A program made the position numbers and the translations under genes. Shown piece after piece: positions 1 through 5,628 of a stretch of 5,628 bases of DNA. The stretch spans positions 1 to 5,628 of the forward strand of contig CAMSEM010000082.1 of the NCBI GenBank assembly GCA_947057505.1, written 5' to 3'. The first letter of the stretch is position 1. Every line of letters starts with the position of its first letter. Origin of the DNA: an uncultured Clostridium sp. (GTDB taxonomy: Bacteria > Bacillota > Clostridia > TANB77 > CAG-508). The notes under the pieces are model-generated. The model was not told where the DNA came from. It saw nothing but the letters and a program-made list of their open reading frames with translations, and did not search any database.

Positions 1-837
1 GAAATATCAGTACTAATTCCCTCTTTTACATTTCCAGAAATAGAAATAGAATATTTAATGAAAAACTACGATGTTGCTCTAAGTTATGAATATGAATCTA
101 AATTTACTAATATGAAAATTATTAGTAATATTGGAAATAATTATGCATCAGCCGATAAACCAATTACATTTGTATATCGTATTAATGTAAACAATATAAA
201 TACAACAGATGTATATTCAGATATTGTTATAGCAACTGCTAAAGGTGATGGACAGGTGCAAACAACAACGAACTCTATTATGTCGGGAACTCAAGCTACT
301 GTAACATTAGAATATTGTTCAAATGGATTTACACCTTCTAATGGAACTGAAAAAAAGGTTATTGTAAAACCAGATGGAACAACAAGTGTACATTTTGATT
401 TTGTTACTACTAATTCTACTGTAAAAACAGGAGCAATATCAAATATTCAGTTTGAAGCTGATGGCACTGGTGGCTGGTATAATACACCAAATTGTGAAAA
501 TGGCAAAATAAAATTAGAAACGAATGTATCAAACATGACTGTTCACTTAACAGCTCAAAACCTAAATACAGAAAATTGCTATATTAGAGTTAAATCCATG
601 TTTCCTAGCAATATAGAAGCTACTCATCAAGATAAATCTGAAGGAGAAGTCAAATGGATACAAAAAGAAGATGGATATTGGTATTATAAAACTCCATTAA
701 CTAGTAATGCAACAACAGAAGTAATTGATATAAAACTAAATGTACCTGAAGAACTTGAGCAAGACTCATTTAATATTGGAACAATTGTAGAATATGTGCC
801 TGCCAATGGAAATCAAGTTTCTGGCTGGTTATATTAA
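1..837 (+). CDS. C-terminal part of a TasA/camelysin-like secreted surface protein (5' end outside window)
   Basis: The reading frame is open from base 1 to the TAA at 835-837, giving 278 visible residues. The ATG at 58 is internal: 19 codons are open before it and no Shine-Dalgarno site precedes it, so the true start lies upstream. The protein is rich in Thr, Asn, Val and Ser, with alternating hydrophobic residues typical of extracellular beta-sandwich repeats. There is no membrane segment and no LPXTG motif or charged tail at the C terminus. From about residue 190 the order YIRVKS..P, W219, DGYWYY (224-229), a PL-x-x-x-x-TT stretch and FNIGTIVEYVPANG (257-270) resembles the C-terminal pattern of SipW-dependent TasA/camelysin matrix proteins. 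Residues about 50-135 look like a separate beta-domain. Inference: a secreted or cell-surface structural protein. The family assignment is from pattern memory only. No terminator is visible after it, so its transcript may run into the thrS leader. Confidence 0.75.
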   Translation, partial: EISVLIPSFTFPEIEIEYLMKNYDVALSYEYESKFTNMKIISNIGNNYASADKPITFVYRINVNNINTTDVYSDIVIATAKGDGQVQTTTNSIMSGTQATVTLEYCSNGFTPSNGTEKKVIVKPDGTTSVHFDFVTTNSTVKTGAISNIQFEADGTGGWYNTPNCENGKIKLETNVSNMTVHLTAQNLNTENCYIRVKSMFPSNIEATHQDKSEGEVKWIQKEDGYWYYKTPLTSNATTEVIDIKLNVPEELEQDSFNIGTIVEYVPANGNQVSGWLY

Positions 838-856
838 ATTAAATTTTCCAAAACTC

Positions 857-885
857 TTGACTCGACACAAAAACATGAGTATAAT
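857..885 (+). promoter_or_regulatory. sigma-A promoter of the thrS leader
   Basis: TTGACT (857-862) and a perfect TATAAT (880-885) are separated by exactly 17 bp, which predicts a transcript start near 891-893. This lies about 25 bases before the T-box Stem I and about 350 bases before the thrS start codon. The promoter gives thrS its own transcription unit, independent of the gene upstream. Confidence 0.85.
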
Positions 886-910
886 AAATAATAGTTGTAA
901 ATAATAAAAA

Positions 911-1173
911 CAAAAATGAGAAAAAGTAAAATCAAGGTTATGGGAAGAGAAAATTAGCCAGAGGCTGCAAGCTAATTACAAAAACAGGTTTGAAAAACTA
1001 CCTCATTCGTTTCTAGAAAAAAGCAAAAAGCAAAAAACAAAAAAGTAATTTGCAAAAGCTAGACGTGCATAATCTGCGTTAAAGAATTAATGAAGTAAAA
1101 AATAGGGATGGAACCGTGTATATAGAAGCACTCCTTTTAATCAAACAATTGGTTAAAGGGAGTGTTTTTTATT
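911..1173 (+). promoter_or_regulatory. T-box riboswitch leader, threonine-specific
   Basis: This is a tRNA-sensing transcription antitermination leader. Stem I is closed by AATGAG (915-920) with CTCATT (1002-1007). Inside it the specifier-loop S-turn signature is present as AGTA (925-928) opposite GAA (992-994). AAATC (929-933) then pairs with GGTTT (987-991), and the apical helix is AATTAGC (952-958) with GCTAATT (971-977). The specifier position carries ACT (997-999) followed by A1000; the next triplet, 1000-1002, is ACC. Both encode threonine. A possible Stem III hairpin lies at 1063-1079. The T-box sequence AGGGATGGAACCGTG (1104-1118) contains the TGGA (1109-1112) that pairs with the tRNA acceptor end, implying U as the discriminator base. 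Pairing of 1104-1107 and 1116-1118 with 1129-1135 forms the antiterminator and excludes the terminator. Known of the family: uncharged cognate tRNA promotes readthrough. The specifier fits the downstream thrS. Confidence 0.93.
1129..1170 (+). terminator. T-box-controlled intrinsic terminator
   Basis: CACTCCTTTTAA (1129-1140) pairs with TTAAAGGGAGTG (1153-1164) with a single G-U, and the stem extends through 1141-1144 with 1149-1152 around a four-base loop. Six T residues follow at 1165-1170. The left arm is shared with the antiterminator, so the two structures are mutually exclusive, as expected for a T-box switch. Confidence 0.93.
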
Positions 1174-1196
1174 AGTTAGAAGAAAAGCACAACAAG

Positions 1197-1218
1197 TTTT
1201 GTCTCTAAAGTGACAAAA
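1197..1218 (+). other. small hairpin just upstream of the thrS ribosome binding site
   Basis: TTTTGTC (1197-1203) is perfectly complementary to GACAAAA (1212-1218), leaving an eight-base loop. It sits between the T-box terminator and the Shine-Dalgarno sequence, ending four bases before the latter. It is not a terminator because no T run follows. It could protect the 5' end of a processed thrS mRNA or influence initiation, or it could be chance in AT-rich DNA. Function is not shown. Confidence 0.4.
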
Positions 1219-1238
1219 TAACAAGGAGGGAAAAAATA

Positions 1239-3158
1239 ATGATAAAAGTAGAATTAAAAGATGGTTCTAAAATAGAAGTAGAAGAAGGAAAAACTATTTT
1301 AGAAGTAGCAAAACAAATTAGTGAAGGCTTAGCAAGAAATAGTTTAGCAGGAAGAGTTGACGGTGAAGTAAAAGATTTAAGAACACCTATTAAGAAAGAC
1401 TGCAAATTAGAAATTTTAACTTTTGAGGATGAAGATGGTAAAAAAGCATATTGGCATACAACTTCACACATAATGGCACAAGCTATCAAAAGAATATATG
1501 GTGAGAGTGTAAAACTTGCAATTGGACCTGCTATTGCAAATGGGTTTTACTATGATTTTGATGTAGAAAAACCATTTTCAGAAGAAGACTTAGTTAAAAT
1601 TGAAGAAGAAATGAAAAAAATTGTAAAAGAAAACTTAGAAATTACAAACTATACTCTTCCAAGACAAGAGGCAATTGCTTTAATGAAACAAAGACAAGAA
1701 CCATATAAATTAGAACTAATTGAAGAATTACCAGAAGGAGAAGAAATTAGTTTTTATGACCAAGGCGAATTTAAAGAACTTTGTGCAGGACCACATATTA
1801 TGCGTACAGGTAGTGTAAAGGCATTTAAACTACTAAATTCTTCAGCAGCATATTGGAGAGGAGACGAAACAAAACAAACTCTTCAAAGAATTTATGGAAT
1901 TTCTTTTCCAAAAGCAAGTATGCTAGAAGAACATATGCACATGCTAGAAGAAGCAAAAAAGAGGGATCATAGAAAACTTGGAAAAGAGTTAGATTTATTC
2001 TTCTTTGATGAAACTGCGCCAGGTATGGCATATTGGCTTCCAAAAGGTTTTACAATGATGAATGTATTAATAGACCTTTGGAGAAAAGAGCATAAAAAAA
2101 GAGGATACCAAGAATTTTCTGGTCCACAATTAAATAGCAGTAGCTTATGGAAAACATCAGGACATTGGGACCACTATAAAGAGGATATGTTTGTTTTAAC
2201 AGATAACGAGGGAGCTGAACAGGCACTAAAACCAATGAACTGTCCAAACTCTATTAAAGTTTATCAAACCAAATTAAGAAGTTACAAAGATTTACCACTT
2301 AGATTTAGTGATATAGATGTTATTCACCGTTATGAAAAATCAGGACAATTAAATGGACTATTTAGAGTAAGAATGTTTAGACAAGATGATTCACACAATT
2401 ATGTAATGGAGTCTCAAATTAAAGATGAAATAAAAGATGTTCTAGAAATTGCGAAAAGATTATATAGTATTTTTGGATTAGACTTTATTCTAACTCTATC
2501 AACAAGACCAGAAGATTACATGGGTGAATTAAGCTTATGGAACAAAGCAGAAGAAGATTTAAAAGATGTATTAAATGAACTTTGTGGCAAAGATAATTAT
2601 CGTGTAAATGAAGGCGATGGAGCTTTTTATGGACCTAAAATTGATATTAAAATGAAAGACTGTCTAGGCAGAGAATGGCAAATGGGTACAGTACAAGTTG
2701 ACTTCCAATTGCCACTTAGATTTAACTTGTCTTACATTGATTCAGACGGAGAAAAGAAAACACCAATTATGATTCATAGAGCATTATTTGGTTCATTTGA
2801 AAGATTTATTGGTATTTTAACAGAACACTTTGCAGGGGCTTTCCCAACTTGGCTTGCTCCAGTGCAAGTAAGAGTATTAACAATTGCAGATAGCCATAAA
2901 GAATATGCTAAAGAAGTAGAAGAAGCATTAGAAAAAGCAGGAATACGTGCTGAAGTAGATGATAGGCAAGAAAAAATAGGGTATAAAATTCGTGAGGCAC
3001 AACTTCAAAAAGTTCCATATATGTTAATATTAGGAGATAAAGAAGTAGAAGGAAAAGCAGTTGGAGTTCGTTCAAGAAAAGAAGGAGATATTGGGCAAAT
3101 GCCACTGAATGATTTTATAGCAAAAATAAAAGAAGAAATAGAAACATATGCTCAATAA
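1239..3158 (+). CDS. thrS: threonyl-tRNA synthetase
   Basis: This is a class II aminoacyl-tRNA synthetase that charges tRNA-Thr with threonine in the cytoplasm. The protein has 639 residues, the usual full length. Domains in order are: TGS (about 1-61); editing domain (about 62-225) with HxxxH at H73/H77 and C182/H186, so Ser-tRNA-Thr editing should be intact; catalytic core (about 243-535); anticodon-binding domain (about 540-639). The core has SGHW with H309, the zinc ligands C335, H386 and H513, motif 2 around HR363-364 and FRVRMFRQDDSH, and motif 3 MIHRALFGSFERF with R522. Some core positions differ from the E. coli wording, for example CPNS where E. coli has CPGH and FRQDDSH where it has FTQDDAH, but no ligand is lost. 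The start is set by AAGGAGG (1223-1229) nine bases upstream and by alignment of the TGS N terminus. It is transcribed from its own promoter under T-box control and is monocistronic, with a terminator right after it. Confidence 0.98.
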   Translation: MIKVELKDGSKIEVEEGKTILEVAKQISEGLARNSLAGRVDGEVKDLRTPIKKDCKLEILTFEDEDGKKAYWHTTSHIMAQAIKRIYGESVKLAIGPAIANGFYYDFDVEKPFSEEDLVKIEEEMKKIVKENLEITNYTLPRQEAIALMKQRQEPYKLELIEELPEGEEISFYDQGEFKELCAGPHIMRTGSVKAFKLLNSSAAYWRGDETKQTLQRIYGISFPKASMLEEHMHMLEEAKKRDHRKLGKELDLFFFDETAPGMAYWLPKGFTMMNVLIDLWRKEHKKRGYQEFSGPQLNSSSLWKTSGHWDHYKEDMFVLTDNEGAEQALKPMNCPNSIKVYQTKLRSYKDLPLRFSDIDVIHRYEKSGQLNGLFRVRMFRQDDSHNYVMESQIKDEIKDVLEIAKRLYSIFGLDFILTLSTRPEDYMGELSLWNKAEEDLKDVLNELCGKDNYRVNEGDGAFYGPKIDIKMKDCLGREWQMGTVQVDFQLPLRFNLSYIDSDGEKKTPIMIHRALFGSFERFIGILTEHFAGAFPTWLAPVQVRVLTIADSHKEYAKEVEEALEKAGIRAEVDDRQEKIGYKIREAQLQKVPYMLILGDKEVEGKAVGVRSRKEGDIGQMPLNDFIAKIKEEIETYAQ

Positions 3159-3163
3159 TACTT

Positions 3164-3194
3164 AAAAAAAGACCAGATTAACTGGTCTTTTTTT
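3164..3194. terminator. bidirectional intrinsic terminator between thrS and the convergent small gene
   Basis: AAAAAAAGACCAG (3164-3176) and CTGGTCTTTTTTT (3182-3194) are perfect complements around a five-base loop. The core stem is GACCAG/CTGGTC. A T run follows the stem on the plus strand, and the A run at 3164-3170 supplies a T run on the minus strand. It begins six bases after the thrS stop and ends seven bases before the end of the minus-strand gene, so it can stop both convergent transcripts. Confidence 0.92.
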
Positions 3195-3201
3195 GTGGTG
3201 C

Positions 3202-3471
3202 TTAAAGAATGATACAAGCAAGTTTTCCTGTTACAGACATCAAATCAGCAATGTCAAAATCATACTGATTATCATTTTCAATAGGAAAACCATGAAACTC
3301 TTTAACAACTTCAAGGAATCTAGACTTTTTCCAAAATGGAACATCGACATTCCAATATTTTACGCCAGAGAGATAATGGGTATTTCCGCTTTTGTGCCCT
3401 CCAGGAACAAAAGCTAGTGTAAAATGATAGGAACAAAAAAGCCGAGTAAAACCAGTAGAAAAAGCATTCAT
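3202..3471 (-). CDS. small protein of unknown function (89 residues)
   Basis: I do not recognise this protein. It is supported as a real gene by a consensus promoter on the same strand (3528-3556), by a Shine-Dalgarno-like GAGAGGTG (3479-3486) seven bases before the ATG at 3469-3471, and by the bidirectional terminator after its TAA. No other in-frame start lies close to the ribosome binding site. The product is rich in aromatic residues (about 10 Phe, 4 Tyr, 1 Trp), with a Gly/His segment VPGGHKSGNTHYLSG at about 22-36, a YWNVDVPFW stretch near 39-47 and an acidic Asn/Asp patch ENDNQYDFD near 65-73. It has two cysteines (13 and 86). There is no signal peptide, clear transmembrane helix or helix-turn-helix. 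The composition suggests a compact, folded cytosolic domain. It is transcribed away from the large coiled-coil gene and towards thrS. A plus-strand frame at 3193-3417 overlaps it but lacks initiation signals. Confidence 0.75.
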   Translation of the reverse strand: MNAFSTGFTRLFCSYHFTLAFVPGGHKSGNTHYLSGVKYWNVDVPFWKKSRFLEVVKEFHGFPIENDNQYDFDIADLMSVTGKLACIIL

Positions 3472-3500
3472 GATGATGCACCTCTCAATATTTAATTATT

Positions 3501-3518
3501 TTAGTCTTTTTTGACTAA
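3501..3518. repeat. inverted repeat in the leader of the 89-residue protein gene
   Basis: TTAGTC (3501-3506) and GACTAA (3513-3518) are perfect complements separated by six T residues. The repeat lies in the predicted 5' leader of the minus-strand transcript, just after the start point and about 15 bases before the ribosome binding site. It could be a repressor operator or an RNA hairpin with an A-rich loop. The short arms make chance possible. Confidence 0.5.
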
Positions 3519-3520
3519 GC

Positions 3521-3528
3521 TAGTACTA
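3521..3528. repeat. 8-bp palindrome at the minus-strand transcription start
   Basis: TAGTACTA is a perfect palindrome that overlaps the last base of the minus-strand -10 box and covers the predicted start point, a position where a bound repressor would block initiation. It lies two bases from the inverted repeat at 3501-3518. No partner copy elsewhere in the window supports an operator role, so this stays a suggestion. Confidence 0.35.
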
Positions 3529-3556
3529 TTATACTATCTTATGTTAAGTTTGTCAA
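3528..3556 (-). promoter_or_regulatory. consensus sigma-A promoter for the 89-residue protein gene
   Basis: Read on the minus strand, TTGACA (3556-3551) and TATAAT (3533-3528) are separated by exactly 17 bp. Both hexamers are perfect consensus. The start point should be near 3521-3522, giving a leader of about 50 bases before the ATG. Such a strong core promoter on an 89-codon gene suggests high expression or tight repression. Confidence 0.88.
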
Positions 3557-3572
3557 ATTTTTTCTAAAACCA

Positions 3573-3602
3573 TTGCAAATTAAAAAACGAGTATGATATA
3601 CT
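3573..3602 (+). promoter_or_regulatory. extended -10 promoter for the large coiled-coil gene
   Basis: TTGCAA (3573-3578) and TATACT (3597-3602) are separated by 18 bp, and a TG at 3594-3595 makes an extended -10 element (TGNTATACT). The predicted start near 3609 leaves a leader of about 25 bases that includes AGGAGG at 3621-3626. The promoter is divergent from the minus-strand promoter: the two -35 boxes are 16 bp apart, so a regulator bound between them could affect both. Confidence 0.65.
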
Positions 3603-3632
3603 TTTAATTAAGTAAAAATCAGGAGGAAAAGC

Positions 3633-5628
3633 ATGCCTAAAAATATTGCAGAAGATAAAGAAAAATTAAAAGAAAAATTAGAATATATTGGACTAAATTT
3701 AGAAAGAGTACCTAAATTTTTACAAGAGTTTAAGCCACTTTCTTTTAGAGCCTCTAAATCTTATGATGAAACAACTTATAAAATATATCGCTACATTGAT
3801 GTAAATGAAATTCAAATTTTATTAACCAATGCAGATAGAACTACAACTTTAAGTGAAAAATATAAAAAAGCCATTCCAATTACTAACTATTTAGACTCTA
3901 AAACAGAAGAAAATATAGAATATTTCACAACTTTTCTTAGTATGTTAAACCATACTGATATAGAAGAAATAAAAGAGCTAGAAAAAGAACAAGAAAAGTT
4001 AAAAGAGCAAATTCCATATGAAGTAAAATATGCAAATAATTATATTTGGCAAATTTATTATTCTCATGTTTCTAATCAGTATTTTATGTTGGTACCAACC
4101 AATGAATACAACAATAGTGCTCTATTTTATTTGTTAAAAAAGCAAATTGCAGCTAAAAAAGCAAGAAAAAAAGAGCTAATTTATGTACCAATTAGTCATG
4201 AAGAATATACAGGAGCATACCTTGCCAAAAGCCAAATTGCAGACTTAGAAAACTATTTATGGTATTTTGCCAAACAATGGCCTAACATTTACGAAGTATA
4301 TGACTTAAAAGAAAAAATGAGCTTGAAAATAATTGGCACAACAAAAGTATATGAAAAAATGGAAAGTAGTTATGTTATAACACTAAACAATAAAGAAGAA
4401 GCACTAGAACAATATAAATTAATAAAAGCCTTATTTATTTTAGCAACTGGTCTTCCAGAAGATTATGCATTTAAAACAAGAATAAGCCAAGATGGTGAAT
4501 TAGAATTTGCCTTTCATAATAATGATAAAGAAACCATAATTAATTATGCTAATTTGCTAGCATTTATTCAAACACAAGCAGAAGAAAAAAGGCTTTTCAT
4601 AGGTGTAGAAGATAAAAAAATATTACAAGAGCAAAATGATTTGCAACAGCTAAAACAAATAGTAGAGGATCAAACCCAAGAGTATTTAGCAAAACAACGT
4701 CAAATTGCTACTTTTTTAGAATGTAAAAAAACTTTCTTTGGGAAAGTAAAATACTATTTTTCTAATAGAAAAAAGGAACTAAAAAGTATTACAAAGTATA
4801 AAAAGCAAACTACAACAATGAGAGAAGAAACAATAAAAATTACCAAAGAAACAACAAAAGAAATATATACAATAGAAGACCTAATAGAAATTTGTACCAA
4901 ACTAGATAGCAGAAGAAAAATGGTAAAAAACTTAAAACAAGATAGTAAAGCACTAGAACTTAAAAAAGTTAACTTAGAAAGAAAAATTAAAAATGCTAAT
5001 ATTTATTTAAATGAAATAGACCTTCATAAAAAGAGTATTTTTGAATTTTGGAAATTTACCAATAAAGATGAATTACCTAGTCTAAATGAAGGAGAAGAAG
5101 AGCAAAGAAAAGAAAAAATTGCAAAAAGTTTTGATTATGAAGCAGACATAGAAGATATAGGAAAACAAGTAGATGAACTTCAAAGAAGGAAATTATCTAA
5201 AAACGAAACCGATAGCATATTTGCTATAAAACAAGTACTTACATCTAGTCAAATTTTAAATAAAGTCAGTAGCAATGAATTATTAGAAAAGCAAATGAAA
5301 ATGCTACAAGAAGAATTAGATAAATTAAAACAACAATATGAAAAAGATATTGACCATATAAAAGCAAAAGATTTTGACATTTTTGGCAGCATGTCTGAAG
5401 ATAAAACAAAAATAAAAATATTAAATAATCAAAAACATAGAGAAATTGAAAAAGACAAATATAATATTTTGAATATCAATCCACAAACTGAACTAAGTTT
5501 ATATATAGATAACTTAAGAAACTATTTAAATTTAACAAAAGAAGCCTTTTGCAAAATAACTTCTAGCTATCATATGCCAACCCATCATATCCTTCTAAAA
5601 CTAATACATCCTTTGCTTCTGGAAGTGT
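3633..5628 (+). CDS. large coiled-coil-rich protein of unknown function (3' end outside window)
   Basis: The frame is open from the ATG at 3633 to the window edge, 665 codons with no stop. The start is fixed by AGGAGG (3621-3626) six bases upstream and by the promoter before it. I do not recognise the family. The protein is rich in Lys, Glu, Ile, Asn and Gln and has no signal peptide or transmembrane helix, so it looks cytoplasmic. Residues about 1-105 and 130-320 look globular, with aromatic-rich patches such as YIWQIYYSH (137-145) and NYLWYFAKQW (207-216). Heptad-like charged helices appear at about 106-127, 325-365, 430-465, 505-520 and 549-580. Residues 361-420 carry a very basic stretch (KKTFFGKVKYYFSNRKKELK) followed by a Thr-rich segment. 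No Walker A or other nucleotide-binding motif is seen, so I do not call it an SMC-type ATPase. The long-rod layout would suit a scaffold or structural role, but this is inference. It probably starts an operon continuing beyond the window. Confidence 0.85.
   Translation, partial: MPKNIAEDKEKLKEKLEYIGLNLERVPKFLQEFKPLSFRASKSYDETTYKIYRYIDVNEIQILLTNADRTTTLSEKYKKAIPITNYLDSKTEENIEYFTTFLSMLNHTDIEEIKELEKEQEKLKEQIPYEVKYANNYIWQIYYSHVSNQYFMLVPTNEYNNSALFYLLKKQIAAKKARKKELIYVPISHEEYTGAYLAKSQIADLENYLWYFAKQWPNIYEVYDLKEKMSLKIIGTTKVYEKMESSYVITLNNKEEALEQYKLIKALFILATGLPEDYAFKTRISQDGELEFAFHNNDKETIINYANLLAFIQTQAEEKRLFIGVEDKKILQEQNDLQQLKQIVEDQTQEYLAKQRQIATFLECKKTFFGKVKYYFSNRKKELKSITKYKKQTTTMREETIKITKETTKEIYTIEDLIEICTKLDSRRKMVKNLKQDSKALELKKVNLERKIKNANIYLNEIDLHKKSIFEFWKFTNKDELPSLNEGEEEQRKEKIAKSFDYEADIEDIGKQVDELQRRKLSKNETDSIFAIKQVLTSSQILNKVSSNELLEKQMKMLQEELDKLKQQYEKDIDHIKAKDFDIFGSMSEDKTKIKILNNQKHREIEKDKYNILNINPQTELSLYIDNLRNYLNLTKEAFCKITSSYHMPTHHILLKLIHPLLLEV

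Noticed and set aside
58..837. ATG at 58 as the start of the first gene
   Set aside because: The frame is open for 19 codons before it to the window edge and no ribosome binding site precedes it, so it is an internal methionine.
1014..1046. A-rich stretch with repeated AAGCAAAA-like units
   Set aside because: It looks like a low-complexity linker within the T-box leader, where AAGC/GCAAA segments can pair with TTTGC at 1049-1053. There is no regular period or spacer pattern of a CRISPR or other array.
1205..3105. Four minus-strand open frames opposite thrS (1205-1489, 1825-2043, 2050-2247, 2908-3105)
   Set aside because: They are Leu/Phe/Ser-rich antisense shadows of a fully conserved synthetase, with no promoter or ribosome binding site of their own.
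3193..3417. Plus-strand 74-codon frame after thrS
   Set aside because: It begins inside the terminator T run, has no ribosome binding site, and lies antisense to the better supported minus-strand gene.
3633..5628. SMC/Rad50-type ATPase call for the large coiled-coil protein
   Set aside because: No Walker A motif or other ATPase signature is visible in the 665 residues, and the N terminus does not resemble the SMC head domain.
1..5628. Insertion sequences, tRNA genes or phage attachment sites
   Set aside because: I saw no transposase frame, no terminal inverted repeats with target duplications and no tRNA cloverleaf on either strand.

Overview
The window is a low-GC (roughly 30% by eye), A-rich stretch of bacterial DNA. 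Strong AGGAGG-type ribosome binding sites, consensus sigma-A promoters, a T-box leader and U-tailed terminators all point to a Bacillota (Firmicutes) chromosome. A clostridial lineage is most likely, but nothing here fixes genus or species. The genes read normally with the standard code.

Layout. (1) Positions 1-837 hold the 3' end of a plus-strand gene whose reading frame is already open at base 1. It encodes the C-terminal part of an apparently extracellular, beta-rich protein whose last ~90 residues resemble the TasA/camelysin (SipW-dependent) pattern. (2) Positions 838-1238 are a regulatory region: a sigma-A promoter (857-885), a threonine T-box leader with a recognisable Stem I, specifier loop, T-box sequence and intrinsic terminator, then a small hairpin and the Shine-Dalgarno site. 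(3) Positions 1239-3158 encode a complete 639-residue threonyl-tRNA synthetase, ThrS, with all its zinc-binding, editing and catalytic signature residues. (4) A symmetrical terminator at 3164-3194 separates thrS from a convergent minus-strand gene at 3202-3471, which encodes an 89-residue protein I do not recognise. (5) Positions 3472-3632 are a divergent promoter region. The minus-strand promoter is a perfect TTGACA-17-TATAAT, with a palindrome at its start point and an inverted repeat in its leader. An extended -10 promoter faces the other way. (6) From 3633 to the window edge runs the first 665 codons of a large, charged, coiled-coil-rich protein without visible membrane segments, also unrecognised.

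How the parts work together. The best understood unit is promoter, T-box, ThrS: uncharged tRNA-Thr should stabilise the antiterminator and allow synthetase expression when threonine charging falls. The candidate for something new is the divergent pair, the 89-residue protein and the large coiled-coil protein. They share a 161-bp control region with dyad symmetries. Any functional link between them is inference from position only.
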